A stretch of DNA of 64,000 nt from Deltaproteobacteria bacterium (GCA_024280335.1 JAJRQI010000032.1:1-64000); one strand, 5' to 3'. Shown: positions 1-9,093, counted from the first letter of the stretch. Notes: generated by a model not told the origin, from the letters alone. Program-made: numbers and translations.

Positions 1-250
1 AAAAACGCTGGCACGGTACATATTTTTGCCTATGTGGCCGAATTCCGACGAGTCGCAATAACCACCTTGGCTGGGCAAATCGCAGTCCAACTTAATCGTG
101 GCTGAATTTTGTTAAAACAGGCTTTTTCTGCCAAGCACTATCTAAGAAGCGTTTATCCCACCTGAAAGCGGCAAAACACTGCGTTTCTAGGGCCGAAGGA
201 GTCGCCGCTACCTTTCCCCTCCGCGATCACCGCCTGAGTGGTAATTACGC
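1..250. other. Window edge, no gene assigned
   Basis: The plus strand is open from base 1 to a TGA at 103-105 (34 codons, beginning KNAGTVHIFAYVAEF), which could be the 3' end of a gene that starts outside the window or part of an insertion-sequence end. I recognise neither. From 106 to 250 I see no coding signal and no clear terminator for the thiolase gene that ends at 251. Confidence 0.3.
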
Positions 251-1450
251 TTAAACTCGTTCCAAAATAACTGCGATTCCCTGGCCAACGCCTATGCACA
301 TGGTGCAGAGCGCTAACTTGCCACCGGTGCGCTGTAATTGATGTGCAGCCGTGGTTACTAGCCGGGCGCCACTCATCCCCAGGGGATGACCCAAGGCAAT
401 GGCACCACCCAATGGATTGATACGTGGATCATCATCCGCCAGCTCAAGTTGCCGGGTACAAGCAAGGGACTGCGCGGCAAAGGCTTCGTTAAACTCAAGG
501 ATGTCCATATCAGCCAGGCTCAGCCCCAAGCGGTTGAGCAATTTTTTAGTGGCCGGAACGGGACCGATCCCCATAATGCGTGGCGCTACTCCCGCGCAGG
601 CCATGCCCAACAGCCGTGCCTGCGGTGAAAGTCCATTTTTCGCGGCCGCTTGTTCAGTCGCCAACAATAAAGCAGCCGCCCCATCATTGATGCCCGAAGA
701 GTTCCCTGCGGTGATGGTTCCAGCAGAGAACATAGTTTTGAGCTGGGTCAGTTTGTCCAGAGAGGTCACGCGTGGATGCTCATCCTTGTCAACAATCAGC
801 GGATCGGCTTTGCGCTGCGGGACCGAAACAGCGACGATCTCCTCGGCCAGTCGTCCATCCGCCTGAGCTGCGGCAGCTTTTTCCTGACTTCTGAGTGCGA
901 AACGGTCCTGGTCTTCACGGCTGATCGAAAATTCCCGGGCCAGATTTTCAGCAGTTTCCGGCATCGCATCAGTGCCATAAAGCGCATTCAGCTTCGGATT
1001 GATAAAACGCCAGCCGATTGTGGTGTCAAAAATCTCGGCAGCGCGTGAAAAAGCGGTGGTCGCCTTGCCGATCACAAAGGGAGCGCGGGACATGCTCTCC
1101 ACTCCGCCGGCGATCACCAACTCGGCATCACCCGCCTTGATCGCTTGAGCGGCAATGCCGACGGCATTCATTCCGGAGCCGCAAAGGCGGTTGACTGTAC
1201 TCCCGGGAACGGTATCAGACATGCCAGCCAGCAACAGAGCCATCCGCGCCACATTCCGATTGTCCTCACCCGCCTGATTGGCACAACCGAGGATGACATC
1301 GTCCACCGCCCTCCAGTCGACGCCGGGATTCCGCTCCAGCAGCGCCTTGAGTGGAATTGCCGCCAGATCATCAGTTCGCACAGATGAAAGGGAACCGCCG
1401 TAACGCCCAACCGGCGTCCGGATCGAATCACAGATAAAGACTTCGTTCAT
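251..1450 (-). CDS. pcaF: 3-oxoadipyl-CoA thiolase (PcaF/PaaJ type)
   Basis: Cytoplasmic thiolase of 399 aa, the usual length of the family. It cleaves 3-oxoadipyl-CoA with CoA to acetyl-CoA plus succinyl-CoA. The nucleophile Cys90 is in VNRLCGSG, His355 in GHPLGMSG and the second active Cys385 in TMCIGVGQG. The segments GCANQAGEDNRNVARMALLLAG and TTIGWRFINP match PcaF as I remember it more closely than acetoacetyl-CoA thiolases. The ATG is preceded by GGGAG at good spacing. It is the last gene of a minus-strand cluster with pcaIJ, and no aromatic ring-cleavage genes are nearby, so the 3-oxoadipate presumably comes from another source, here proposed to be lysine. Ordinary acetyl-CoA acetyltransferase is the main alternative. 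Confidence 0.87.
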   Translation of the reverse strand: MNEVFICDSIRTPVGRYGGSLSSVRTDDLAAIPLKALLERNPGVDWRAVDDVILGCANQAGEDNRNVARMALLLAGMSDTVPGSTVNRLCGSGMNAVGIAAQAIKAGDAELVIAGGVESMSRAPFVIGKATTAFSRAAEIFDTTIGWRFINPKLNALYGTDAMPETAENLAREFSISREDQDRFALRSQEKAAAAQADGRLAEEIVAVSVPQRKADPLIVDKDEHPRVTSLDKLTQLKTMFSAGTITAGNSSGINDGAAALLLATEQAAAKNGLSPQARLLGMACAGVAPRIMGIGPVPATKKLLNRLGLSLADMDILEFNEAFAAQSLACTRQLELADDDPRINPLGGAIALGHPLGMSGARLVTTAAHQLQRTGGKLALCTMCIGVGQGIAVILERV

Positions 1451-1464
1451 GGATCATATCTCCC

Positions 1465-2826
1465 TTATATTTCGGCAACATTTTTGCGGGACAGCATGGT
1501 TTTAATCTTGCGGAATCCACCCAACATCACCTCAGAGAGGATGTCGATCTCCTTCTCCGTCATCGGGGTCGAGAGGGCACCACTGCAGGTATTGATCATC
1601 ATCAAGCCATTGTCAAACAGATGATCGAGCAACCGCTTGGTCCGTGCAGCCTCCTCACTGGTCACAAAGGCCTCACGGTAGTTTTTGGGTGCAACAGGCT
1701 TCATATGAACACGGAACATCGATCCGGCACCGGTCACGCAAGCCGGGATATCGGCCACCTGGATCGCTTCTGCGATCTGGGTGCGCGCCCGGTCAGCCAA
1801 CTTGTTGAGACGTTCGACCGCAGACCGGTCGAACAGTTCCATCGAAACTCGCCCGGCGGTCATGCTGATAGGGTTGGCCGAAAAGGTTCCGGAAAGCGGG
1901 AAAATGATCTTGTCGGTCAGTGGGTTCATCACTTCCATCACCTCGCTGCGGCCGGCAATCGCGCCGACCGGGAAGCCACCGCCAATCATCTTGCCGATCG
2001 CGGTCAGGTCTGGACGTACATCAAACCATTCCTGGGCGCCACCATAGTTGCTGCGAAAGGTGATGACCTCATCGCAAACAAGCAGAGCACCGTTCCTGCG
2101 TGTCCAGTCATAGATGGTCTGAACGAAATCAGCTGTTGCTGGTATCAGACCGACGCGGTGCGGTAGCAGATCAAGCAGGACGCAGGCCAGTTGGTCGGCA
2201 TGCTGATCGAGGATTTCAATCGCCAGCCCAGGATTATTGAAAGGAATGACAACAACATCTTCCAGGGCCGATTGCGGAGTCCCCTGCGCAACCGGGACAC
2301 TGCTCGGCTTGTCGACCTCACCCCAGGTATCCGGGCTGGCGGTCTGGCTGACCTCGGCATAATCATAAAGCCCGTGATAGGCCCCCTCTACCTTGGCAAT
2401 TTTGGGTCGTCCGGTGAAGGCACGCGCCGCTTTCAGGCAACTCATTACCGCTTCGGTCCCTGAGTTGACAAAACGGATCTTGTCGAAACTAGCGGTTCGA
2501 TGGCACAGGAGCTCAGCGTAAAGCAGCTCGGCTTCGGTTGCCAGGGTGAAAGCGGTCCCATGTTGCAACTGAGTATTGACCGCGTCCACAACCGCTGGAT
2601 GGGCATGGCCGTGGATCAGTGAGGCCATATTATTGGCGAAATCGATCCGCTGTACACCTTCAATATCGGTGACGTAACAGCCTTCGCCCTTTTCAGCGTA
2701 GAGCGGGTGGGGTGAACGAAGGACTGTGTTTCGGCTAACGCCACCAGGCATGACCTTACAGCCCCGCTGATAGAGCTGCATACTTCTGGATGGCCGAGCC
2801 CTTGTGGTTGTGTTTTTCTGTGTCAT
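1465..2826 (-). CDS. Class III PLP aminotransferase, beta-amino-acid type (proposed 3-aminoadipate aminotransferase)
   Basis: Fold-type I, class III aminotransferase of 453 aa, related to glutamate-1-semialdehyde aminomutase. Visible landmarks are NSGTEA (121-126) and YHG (150-152) for PLP phosphate and ring stacking, Asp252 in CDEVITFR, and Schiff-base Lys279 in AIGKMIGGG. The early PGGVSR motif with Arg32 resembles the carboxylate-binding Arg of beta-phenylalanine aminotransferases, which belong to the same GSA-like branch. Start chosen at 2826, behind AGAAGGTGG; a longer frame to 2922 has no such site. It lies between pcaJ and the thiolase gene, so I infer transamination of 3-aminoadipate to 3-oxoadipate. 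True heme-pathway GSA aminomutase is unlikely given the neighbours and the divergence, but the substrate is unproven. Confidence 0.72.
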   Translation of the reverse strand: MTQKNTTTRARPSRSMQLYQRGCKVMPGGVSRNTVLRSPHPLYAEKGEGCYVTDIEGVQRIDFANNMASLIHGHAHPAVVDAVNTQLQHGTAFTLATEAELLYAELLCHRTASFDKIRFVNSGTEAVMSCLKAARAFTGRPKIAKVEGAYHGLYDYAEVSQTASPDTWGEVDKPSSVPVAQGTPQSALEDVVVIPFNNPGLAIEILDQHADQLACVLLDLLPHRVGLIPATADFVQTIYDWTRRNGALLVCDEVITFRSNYGGAQEWFDVRPDLTAIGKMIGGGFPVGAIAGRSEVMEVMNPLTDKIIFPLSGTFSANPISMTAGRVSMELFDRSAVERLNKLADRARTQIAEAIQVADIPACVTGAGSMFRVHMKPVAPKNYREAFVTSEEAARTKRLLDHLFDNGLMMINTCSGALSTPMTEKEIDILSEVMLGGFRKIKTMLSRKNVAEI

Positions 2827-2873
2827 GATATCCACCTTCTGTTTACTGGGTCGAACATGGCAGTAATCCCAGT

Positions 2874-3560
2874 TTAGCCGCTCACAGCAGCCGTCAGTTG
2901 TGGTCCAACCCGCAGCCTGCAACCGGTCCTCTGTTGGACATAATCGAAACTGATACCCGGGGCCAACTCCGCGATTTCAAAGCCGCCCGGAGTAATGTTG
3001 ATAACCGCCAGATCGGTATAGATCCGATTGACAACGGCTTTGCCGGTCAGTGGATAACTGCAGGATTCGACCAGCTTCGGTTCACCCTCCTTGGTGCAGT
3101 GCCGGGTGATGATATAGATCGTCTTGACCCCGGCCACGAGGTCCATCGCACCACCGACCGCCGGAATGGCATCGGGTTCGCCGGTCGACCAGTTGGCCAG
3201 ATCGCCCTGCTCCGAAACCTGCATTGCTCCCAGCACACAGACATCAATATGTTCTCCACGAATCATCGCGAAGCTGTCGGCATGGTGAAAGAAGGAGGCT
3301 CCGGGGTTAGCCGTAACCGCTTTCTTGCCGGCGTTGATCAGCTCGGGATCGATCTCGTCTTCGGCTGGCGCAGGTCCCATGCCGAGCAGGCCGTTTTCAG
3401 TGTGGTAGATTACTTCTCGCCCGTCGGGGACATGCTGGGCGACCATCTCGGGGATGCCGATACCCAGATTGACGTAGCAGCCATCAGGGATGTCCAGGGC
3501 GGTCCGCTTGGCCATCTCTTCTCGGCTCCAGCCAATGTTCTGCTTGTTTGCGCCGCTCAC
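2874..3560 (-). CDS. pcaJ: 3-oxoadipate CoA-transferase, beta subunit
   Basis: Small subunit (228 aa) of a two-subunit family I CoA-transferase. It carries the catalytic Glu55 in the TENGLLGMGP motif, which forms the glutamyl-CoA thioester when CoA passes from succinyl-CoA to 3-oxoadipate. The stretches AGKKAVTANPGASFFHHADSF and PAVGGAMDL are PcaJ-like. The start is GTG at 3560 behind GGGAGGAG. It overlaps the end of pcaI by four bases, so the two subunits are translationally coupled. AtoDA-type acetoacetate transferases are close relatives. The PcaF-type thiolase in the same cluster favours 3-oxoadipate as the substrate. Confidence 0.87.
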   Translation of the reverse strand: MSGANKQNIGWSREEMAKRTALDIPDGCYVNLGIGIPEMVAQHVPDGREVIYHTENGLLGMGPAPAEDEIDPELINAGKKAVTANPGASFFHHADSFAMIRGEHIDVCVLGAMQVSEQGDLANWSTGEPDAIPAVGGAMDLVAGVKTIYIITRHCTKEGEPKLVESCSYPLTGKAVVNRIYTDLAVINITPGGFEIAELAPGISFDYVQQRTGCRLRVGPQLTAAVSG

Positions 3561-4267
3561 GGGTAGCTCCTCCCTTCGGCAATCAATTGCGATTCTTGCG
3601 CGGGATTGGCAATCTCGATGATCCGATTGACGAAGATTCCGGGGGTGACAATAACTTCCGGGTCGATGGAACCGACCTCAAGCAGGGCGCCGGTCTGAAC
3701 GATGGTTGTTTCAGCCGCCATCGCCATGATCGGCGCAAAGTTGCGTGCCGTCTTGTTGTAGATCAGGTTGCCGTGGCGATCCGCACATTCAGATTTTATC
3801 AGCGCGAAGTCGGCCCTCAGGCCGTACTCCATGACATAGTTGCGCCCAGCAAAGTTGCGCAGTTCCTTGCCTTCGGCGAGAGGCGTGTTGACAGAGGTCG
3901 CAGTATAAAATGCCGGGATTCCTGCGCCACCGGCACGAATCCGCTCGGCCAGGGTCCCCTGAGGGACCAGCTCAAGCTCGATCTTGCCACTGCGATAGAG
4001 GTCCGGAAAGACCTTGGAGCCAACGGTACGCGGATAAGAGCAGATCATCTTGCCGACCTGACCGTTTTCAATCAACGCCGCGAGTCCCACATGGCCACTG
4101 CCGGTGTTGTTGTTGACCACGGTCAGATTCCTGGCCCCCTGATCGATCAGAGCATGAATAAGCTCGATAGGACTGCCGGCCTCGCCGAAGCCGCCGATCA
4201 TAACCGTCGCACCATCAAAGATGTCTGCTGCCGCCGCGTTCAGTGAAGCTATATGTTGATCAATCAT
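3557..4267 (-). CDS. pcaI: 3-oxoadipate CoA-transferase, alpha subunit
   Basis: Large subunit (236 aa) of the heterodimeric CoA-transferase. It begins with the family CoA-binding loop (VMIGGFGEAGSPIELI) and has VPQGTLAERIRAGGAG and ARNFAPIMAMAA, all typical of PcaI. With the downstream beta subunit it activates 3-oxoadipate with CoA from succinyl-CoA in the cytoplasm. ATG start at 4267. The four-base overlap with pcaJ and the 34-base gap from the aminomutase gene place it inside one operon. Confidence 0.87.
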   Translation of the reverse strand: MIDQHIASLNAAAADIFDGATVMIGGFGEAGSPIELIHALIDQGARNLTVVNNNTGSGHVGLAALIENGQVGKMICSYPRTVGSKVFPDLYRSGKIELELVPQGTLAERIRAGGAGIPAFYTATSVNTPLAEGKELRNFAGRNYVMEYGLRADFALIKSECADRHGNLIYNKTARNFAPIMAMAAETTIVQTGALLEVGSIDPEVIVTPGIFVNRIIEIANPAQESQLIAEGRSYP

Positions 4268-4301
4268 CGTCCCTAACCTCTATCGTTGCGGTGTGTGTTC
4301 C

Positions 4302-5912
4302 TTACGCCAGGCACTTGCGCAGAGCTTCCGCCAGATCCGCTTCGATCTGCTTAAGTTCATCTTCGAAGAAATGCTTCTCGGTATCGAAAGGGAGGAGCAG
4401 ATCGATCTTGTTCTTCTGCTCATCGTACTTTGCATGGAAAACCCGGTTCATCCATTCCATGTTACGCCCTTCTGTGAACTGCAGGGCGAAGCACTTTTCG
4501 CCACCAATCACCGAGGTCCCCATGATCGCCAGCTTGCCGGCCGAAATCGTCATTGAAATGTGGCGTGACGGACGATTGATCGAGGAGAGAGAATTGTAGA
4601 TCTTGCTGAATATCCGCTCTATATCGGCCAATGGCGCGGTGAAATAATGGTGCTCACCGGTCGGGCGCGCGGCATACATGGAGTGGAAACCGACCCCTAT
4701 CATCGCCAGGATGTTGGCCAGGTCGATCCAGCTCTGCGCCGATTTATCAACATCGACCTTGCCGCTTTCGTCGCTAAACAGGCTGATGTGGTTCATGATC
4801 GGGCTCTGGCTGCGAATGAACACGCCGTGGGCCTTCAGGCGGCGGATCGCGGCGAGAGTGCGTGGATTGAGCAACTCGCGCGGGGTTGAGAAATGAGCCA
4901 TCCAGGCCATCTGAATCCCGTTTTCATAGAGCAGGTCGAACAGCTCTAGCATCCTGTCGTACTTGCTGGAGAGGATCATCTCCGGGTGAAAGGTCAGGGC
5001 GCGGGAACCGAGACGGATATTGCGGATATGTCCCAGTTCAGGATCCTCGATGATCGGCCTGATGTACTGTTCAAAACGATTAGCAGGCATGAAGCCACCG
5101 TCACCGCCGGTAATCAGCAGGTCAGAAACCTCTTTGTGCTGCTTGAGGTAGTTATGCAGCTGGGTAATGTCTTTCTGCAGGAACATGTCTTCATCGCCAC
5201 GCACCTGAGCATGGCGGAAACAGTAGGTGCAGAAGGAGAAGCAGTTCTGGGTGCTGGTATCGAACACCAGCTGGCACTGCGGGTACTTGTGCTGGCTCCC
5301 CTCAAGAAACTCAATCTGTCCCTCGCCGTTATCAAACCAGGGTTTGTTGAGCTGCTGGTTGCCGTCGTGGGGATTGGTCTTCTCGGTGTACTCGGCGACA
5401 ATCCGGGCCCGCTCATCCTCGGTCTCGGCAGCGACATAAGTTTTGGTCGGCTCCGGGTCGATCATCCCAGGCTGAGGCAAGACCAGCTGATAGAGCGAGT
5501 CATTTTCGTAGTTATCCCAGTTGATGCTGTTCAGCGAGTGACTGGTGGCCAAAAAGCGATAAACCTCGATATAGAATTCCCGCTCCTTGATCTGGCTGAG
5601 CTCAATCCGGTTCTCCTTGAGGATTTCACAGACCCGACGGAAGCCTTCGAGACCAGTATAGTTAGAGCCGACCTTGAACAGGAACGGCTTGGTCTCCATC
5701 AACCCGGAATGTTGCGGATAGGAGGCCTGCAGGCGACTCAATAGTCCGACTGGTAGCAACTTCTCCTCTTTGACAATACGCCGGGTATCATCGGAGAACT
5801 GATATCTATCCATCATCGTCTGGACATCGCTTGGCGTCACAACGAGGTGAGGCTTGCTCTCGGTTGCCAATTGATTAGAGGCACGCAATACGGCAGTACT
5901 TGAATTGGCCAA
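4302..5912 (-). CDS. KamA-family radical SAM/PLP aminomutase, divergent; substrate possibly 2-aminoadipate
   Basis: Radical SAM aminomutase of 536 aa, about 120 longer than clostridial lysine 2,3-aminomutase, mostly as an N-terminal extension (about residues 1-110). The [4Fe-4S] cysteines are Cys224, Cys228 and Cys231 (CxxxCxxC), followed by Arg233 at the position that binds the substrate alpha-carboxylate. ITGGD (267-271) is the SAM motif, and Lys460 in SAGK lines up with PLP-Lys337. Aligned by eye to remembered Clostridium subterminale KamA, Asp293 becomes Arg416 and Asp330 becomes Ser453. Those aspartates hold the lysine epsilon-amine, and glutamate 2,3-aminomutase has Lys and Asn there. 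A carboxylate side chain is therefore likely, with 2-aminoadipate the best fit to the neighbours. Start is TTG behind AGGAG. Lysine or glutamate remain possible substrates. Confidence 0.8.
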   Translation of the reverse strand: MANSSTAVLRASNQLATESKPHLVVTPSDVQTMMDRYQFSDDTRRIVKEEKLLPVGLLSRLQASYPQHSGLMETKPFLFKVGSNYTGLEGFRRVCEILKENRIELSQIKEREFYIEVYRFLATSHSLNSINWDNYENDSLYQLVLPQPGMIDPEPTKTYVAAETEDERARIVAEYTEKTNPHDGNQQLNKPWFDNGEGQIEFLEGSQHKYPQCQLVFDTSTQNCFSFCTYCFRHAQVRGDEDMFLQKDITQLHNYLKQHKEVSDLLITGGDGGFMPANRFEQYIRPIIEDPELGHIRNIRLGSRALTFHPEMILSSKYDRMLELFDLLYENGIQMAWMAHFSTPRELLNPRTLAAIRRLKAHGVFIRSQSPIMNHISLFSDESGKVDVDKSAQSWIDLANILAMIGVGFHSMYAARPTGEHHYFTAPLADIERIFSKIYNSLSSINRPSRHISMTISAGKLAIMGTSVIGGEKCFALQFTEGRNMEWMNRVFHAKYDEQKNKIDLLLPFDTEKHFFEDELKQIEADLAEALRKCLA

Positions 5913-6154
5913 TTCTCTACTCCTGTCAATTTTTTAATGGGTATTTAAATGACGCTTTCGTCAGCTCCAGTATTGATTTTACACCTGTGACGAAGAAGTT
6001 TAGTAAAACGGCCCCACCGGTGGCAAAGAGCCGGGTCTAGTTCGATTTGGAGGAATGCCAAACATCTCATGCTATGAGTTTGCCGTTATTGATGGGATAG
6101 CCTATCCAGGATAAAAGCCACGAGATGCCGAGAAGAGTTCTTCGCATCAGGAAG
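5913..6154. other. Intergenic gap inside the catabolic cluster
   Basis: A 242-base spacer separates the dehydrogenase gene upstream from the aminomutase gene downstream on the minus strand. It is longer than the other gaps in the cluster, so a second promoter for the aminomutase-pcaIJ-aminotransferase-thiolase part is possible. No convincing -35/-10 pair or terminator was seen. Confidence 0.3.
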
Positions 6155-7252
6155 TTATCCATCCTCGAGTGGCCCCCCATGAGGTTGGCCGGAATATAAG
6201 CGCCCATTACTAGTTTCCATAAATTTATCAAAATCAATTTCTTCCTGCTTAATAAAACCTTTATCCGGCAAGGTGCCATTATTAACCATCTCAATAACAG
6301 CGCAGACGGAGGCAGCAGTGGTCCAGGAAATAGCCCGCCATTCACGTCCGGCTATTTTTACCGGTCGATAGGCATTGACGAACTCCTCGCGAACCAGACT
6401 TCCTTGCTGCCAGCCTTCCGCTGAAGCGTGAATGTAAACCACATCATCGCTCACTGGTGGTTTGGCATGCACCAGAATCTCACCGGCCTTCTTGCGATCT
6501 TCGCGCATCAGCAATTCGTGAAAATAAAAATTCATCAACTGAGCATGACCGGGATAGCGCATCGACTTGTAGTCGAGGTTCTCCACAACCCCCGCATAGG
6601 TCTCGCACATGGTCCCCAGACCGCCAGAGGTGGTAAACGCTTCTAGCTGCAGACCATCTATGACGATTCTTTCTAGCCATTCCAAGGGAGAAACCCACTT
6701 GTGCTGGCCATTTTCAATCACCTCGCAGTCATTGAGATACTCGTTAACCACGCCCTCGGGCGACCAGTTAAAGGCGTAAGAGAGCAAACCGGTAGGATGA
6801 CTGGGAAGAGCCCCGACGCGTAGTTTGATGCTCCTGATTTTATCAAGTCGATTCGCAACAGAGGCACCAACAATGGCGATAAATCCGGGAGCCAATCCGC
6901 ACTGAGGTGCCATTACGCCAGTAGCGGCGTGACTCATCTCTATGATAGCTTTCGTCGTCGGCACATCTTCAGTGAGATCGAAATAATGGACTCCGTGCTT
7001 GTTGGCCAGGGTGGCTACGCTGAGGTTGAAGCTGTACGGCAAACAGGAAACTACCGCGTCGAAACCCTTTAGTATTTTTACCAGCTCACTGGGACTGCCA
7101 ATATCCAAAGTCTTAACCGAAAAAGGGTAATCTTCACGAATCTTAACGTCGGCGCCTGTGACCTCAAAACCTGTTTCATGTAGCATGGTAGCCACCAGGG
7201 AGCCAACTTTCCCAAGACCAAGGACCAGAGTTGAAGTTATTTTCCTTTGCAT
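6155..7252 (-). CDS. Lysine 6-dehydrogenase-like protein (saccharopine dehydrogenase family)
   Basis: NAD(P)-dependent enzyme of 365 aa with an N-terminal Rossmann fold (LVLGLGKVGSLVATML, residues 9-24) and the saccharopine-dehydrogenase C-terminal domain. LEAFTTSGGLGTM and MRYPGHAQLM match what I remember of Geobacillus lysine 6-dehydrogenase, which oxidatively deaminates the epsilon-amine of lysine to allysine (cyclising to piperideine-6-carboxylate). That product is the substrate of the aldehyde dehydrogenase encoded just upstream. ATG start behind TAGGAG. It is shorter than true saccharopine dehydrogenases. Beta-lysine is an alternative substrate if the aminomutase acts first. Confidence 0.72.
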   Translation of the reverse strand: MQRKITSTLVLGLGKVGSLVATMLHETGFEVTGADVKIREDYPFSVKTLDIGSPSELVKILKGFDAVVSCLPYSFNLSVATLANKHGVHYFDLTEDVPTTKAIIEMSHAATGVMAPQCGLAPGFIAIVGASVANRLDKIRSIKLRVGALPSHPTGLLSYAFNWSPEGVVNEYLNDCEVIENGQHKWVSPLEWLERIVIDGLQLEAFTTSGGLGTMCETYAGVVENLDYKSMRYPGHAQLMNFYFHELLMREDRKKAGEILVHAKPPVSDDVVYIHASAEGWQQGSLVREEFVNAYRPVKIAGREWRAISWTTAASVCAVIEMVNNGTLPDKGFIKQEEIDFDKFMETSNGRLYSGQPHGGPLEDG

Positions 7253-7471
7253 TGCCTGTTCTCCTATTCGATAAACGACCTGCAGTTTCCAGTGGAGGAG
7301 TAAATCCCATTTAGGTTGAATTATATACCCTGCGGTGTAGATTTAAATCCTGAGCTTACTGTCCTGAGCCAGAGGAATGGGTTTTGTCAGGACGGCCTAG
7401 AAAACGGACGTCGAACCGGAGCCTTGTATCCTCTGGAGGAGGCCGGAAATTTTCCAGCTCCCCTTTTCATT

Positions 7472-9004
7472 TTAGATATCGAACTTAATCCCCTGTGCCA
7501 GAGGAAGAGTACGGCCATAGTTGATCGTGTTGGTCTGGCGGCGCATGTAGGCTTTCCAAGCATCGGACCCGGACTCACGACCACCACCGGTCTCTTTTTC
7601 GCCACCGAAGGCGCCGCCGATTTCAGCACCCGAGGTCCCGATATTGACGTTGGCGATACCGCAATCAGAACCGACTGCTGACAGGAATTCTTCAGCTTCA
7701 AGCATGTTTTCGGTGAAGATCGCCGAGGACAGGCCCTGCACAACACCGTTGTGCAGCTCGATAGCGTTGCTGACGCCACCGCTGTACTTGATCAGATAGA
7801 GGATTGGGGCGAAGGTCTCTTCCTGGACGATTTCATAGCTGTTCTCCGCTTCAACCACTGCCGGGTTGACATAGCAACCGGACTCGTAGCCTGCGCCGTC
7901 GTGGACATCACCACCACAAACAACGGCACCGCCTTCTTCCTTGACCCGGACCAGAGCTTTCCGGAAATCGTTGACGGCACCCTTGTCGATCAGCGGGCCG
8001 ACATGGTTATCCTCATCCAGCGGATTGCCGACTTTGAGACCGCTGTAGGCCTTGACGACAACGTCCTTAACTTTGTCGTAGATCGACTCATGGATGATCA
8101 GGCGACGGGTCGAGGTACAACGCTGGCCAGCAGTACCGACGGCACCGAAAACGATGGCCGGCAGGGCCATCTTAAGATCAGCGTTAGGGGTCAGAATGAT
8201 AGCGTTGTTGCCGCCCAGTTCGAGAATCGACTTGCCGAAGCGCTTGGAAATGACCTGAGCACCGTGGCGGCCGACTTCGGTCGAACCGGTGATTGATATC
8301 AGCGGCACCCGCTTGTCATTCAGCATTCTTTCGCCGACCGAAGATCCGCGCCCGACGATCAGACAGAACAAACCTTCAGGAAGATTATTCGCCTTGATGA
8401 CGTCTGCGAGGATATTCTGGACGGCGATGGCGCACAGTGGAACCTTGGAAGATGGCTTCCACAAGTTGGTATCACCACAAACAGCAGCGATCATCGCATT
8501 CCAGGACCAGACTGCTACCGGAAAGTTGAATGCACTGATGGTCCCGACCACACCGAGGGGATGATACTGATCATACATACGGTGATTTTCACGCTCAGAA
8601 ACCGTGGTGACGCCATAAAGTTGGCGAGACTGGCCAACGGCAAGATCGCAGATATCGATCATCTCCTGGACCTCACCCTTGCCCTCCTGCAGTGACTTGC
8701 CCATCTCGTAGGAAACCAGGGCTCCGAGAGCATCCTTATACTTACGCAACTGGAGACCGATTTGGCGCACGGCTTCACCACGTTTGGGGGCCGGGACCTT
8801 ACGCCAGACCTTAAAGGCCTCATCGGACGTGGCGACAATATTTTCGTAATCCAGCTCCGATGCGAGGTAGACACTGGCAATGGGCTTACCGTCAACCGGA
8901 GAGACGATGTTCAGTTCACCCTGGTCGGTAGTTTTGTTCCACTCAAGACCGGTTGAAGCACCGAAATTCTTATCCTTGATGCCGAGTTCTTTCAAGAAAT
9001 CCAT
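7472..9004 (-). CDS. amaB: Aminoadipate-semialdehyde / piperideine-6-carboxylate dehydrogenase (ALDH7 family)
   Basis: Aldehyde dehydrogenase of 510 aa. Catalytic Cys296 is in GTAGQRCTS, the general base Glu262 in LELGGNNA, and Asn160 in SAFNFP. The LELGGNNA signature together with [15 protein letters not shown] points to the ALDH7 branch (antiquitin, AmaB), which oxidises 2-aminoadipate 6-semialdehyde to 2-aminoadipate with NAD+. Start placed at 9004 with AAGGAG upstream; a frame opening at 9028 lacks a ribosome site. It is the first gene of the cluster and faces the LysR gene across 278 bases, so its promoter is the likely control point. Action on 3-amino-6-oxohexanoate is the alternative if beta-lysine is the intermediate. 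Confidence 0.82.
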   Translation of the reverse strand: MDFLKELGIKDKNFGASTGLEWNKTTDQGELNIVSPVDGKPIASVYLASELDYENIVATSDEAFKVWRKVPAPKRGEAVRQIGLQLRKYKDALGALVSYEMGKSLQEGKGEVQEMIDICDLAVGQSRQLYGVTTVSERENHRMYDQYHPLGVVGTISAFNFPVAVWSWNAMIAAVCGDTNLWKPSSKVPLCAIAVQNILADVIKANNLPEGLFCLIVGRGSSVGERMLNDKRVPLISITGSTEVGRHGAQVISKRFGKSILELGGNNAIILTPNADLKMALPAIVFGAVGTAGQRCTSTRRLIIHESIYDKVKDVVVKAYSGLKVGNPLDEDNHVGPLIDKGAVNDFRKALVRVKEEGGAVVCGGDVHDGAGYESGCYVNPAVVEAENSYEIVQEETFAPILYLIKYSGGVSNAIELHNGVVQGLSSAIFTENMLEAEEFLSAVGSDCGIANVNIGTSGAEIGGAFGGEKETGGGRESGSDAWKAYMRRQTNTINYGRTLPLAQGIKFDI

Positions 9005-9074
9005 TATCAATTCTCCTTTTTTAACCACTGTATGCCCTATTTCTACAGTCCACCCTAAAGGGAAAGCGCCATTC

Positions 9075-9093
9075 AGTAAAATACTGTTTTACT
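9075..9093. promoter_or_regulatory. Candidate LysR-type operator
   Basis: AGTAAAATACTGTTTTACT is an inverted repeat with perfect 7-base arms around a 5-base centre. It sits in the divergent gap, 71 bases upstream of the aldehyde dehydrogenase start and about 190 bases before the LysR start. Its size and position suit a LysR-type binding site that controls the cluster. The assignment rests on symmetry and location only. Confidence 0.45.

Noticed and set aside
3548-4246. 232-aa frame on the plus strand over pcaI
   Set aside because: Shadow of the pcaI gene; the minus-strand product matches a known family along its full length.
4302-5912. EpmB (EF-P lysyl modification aminomutase)
   Set aside because: The protein is about 190 residues too long and sits in a catabolic cluster without epmA or efp.
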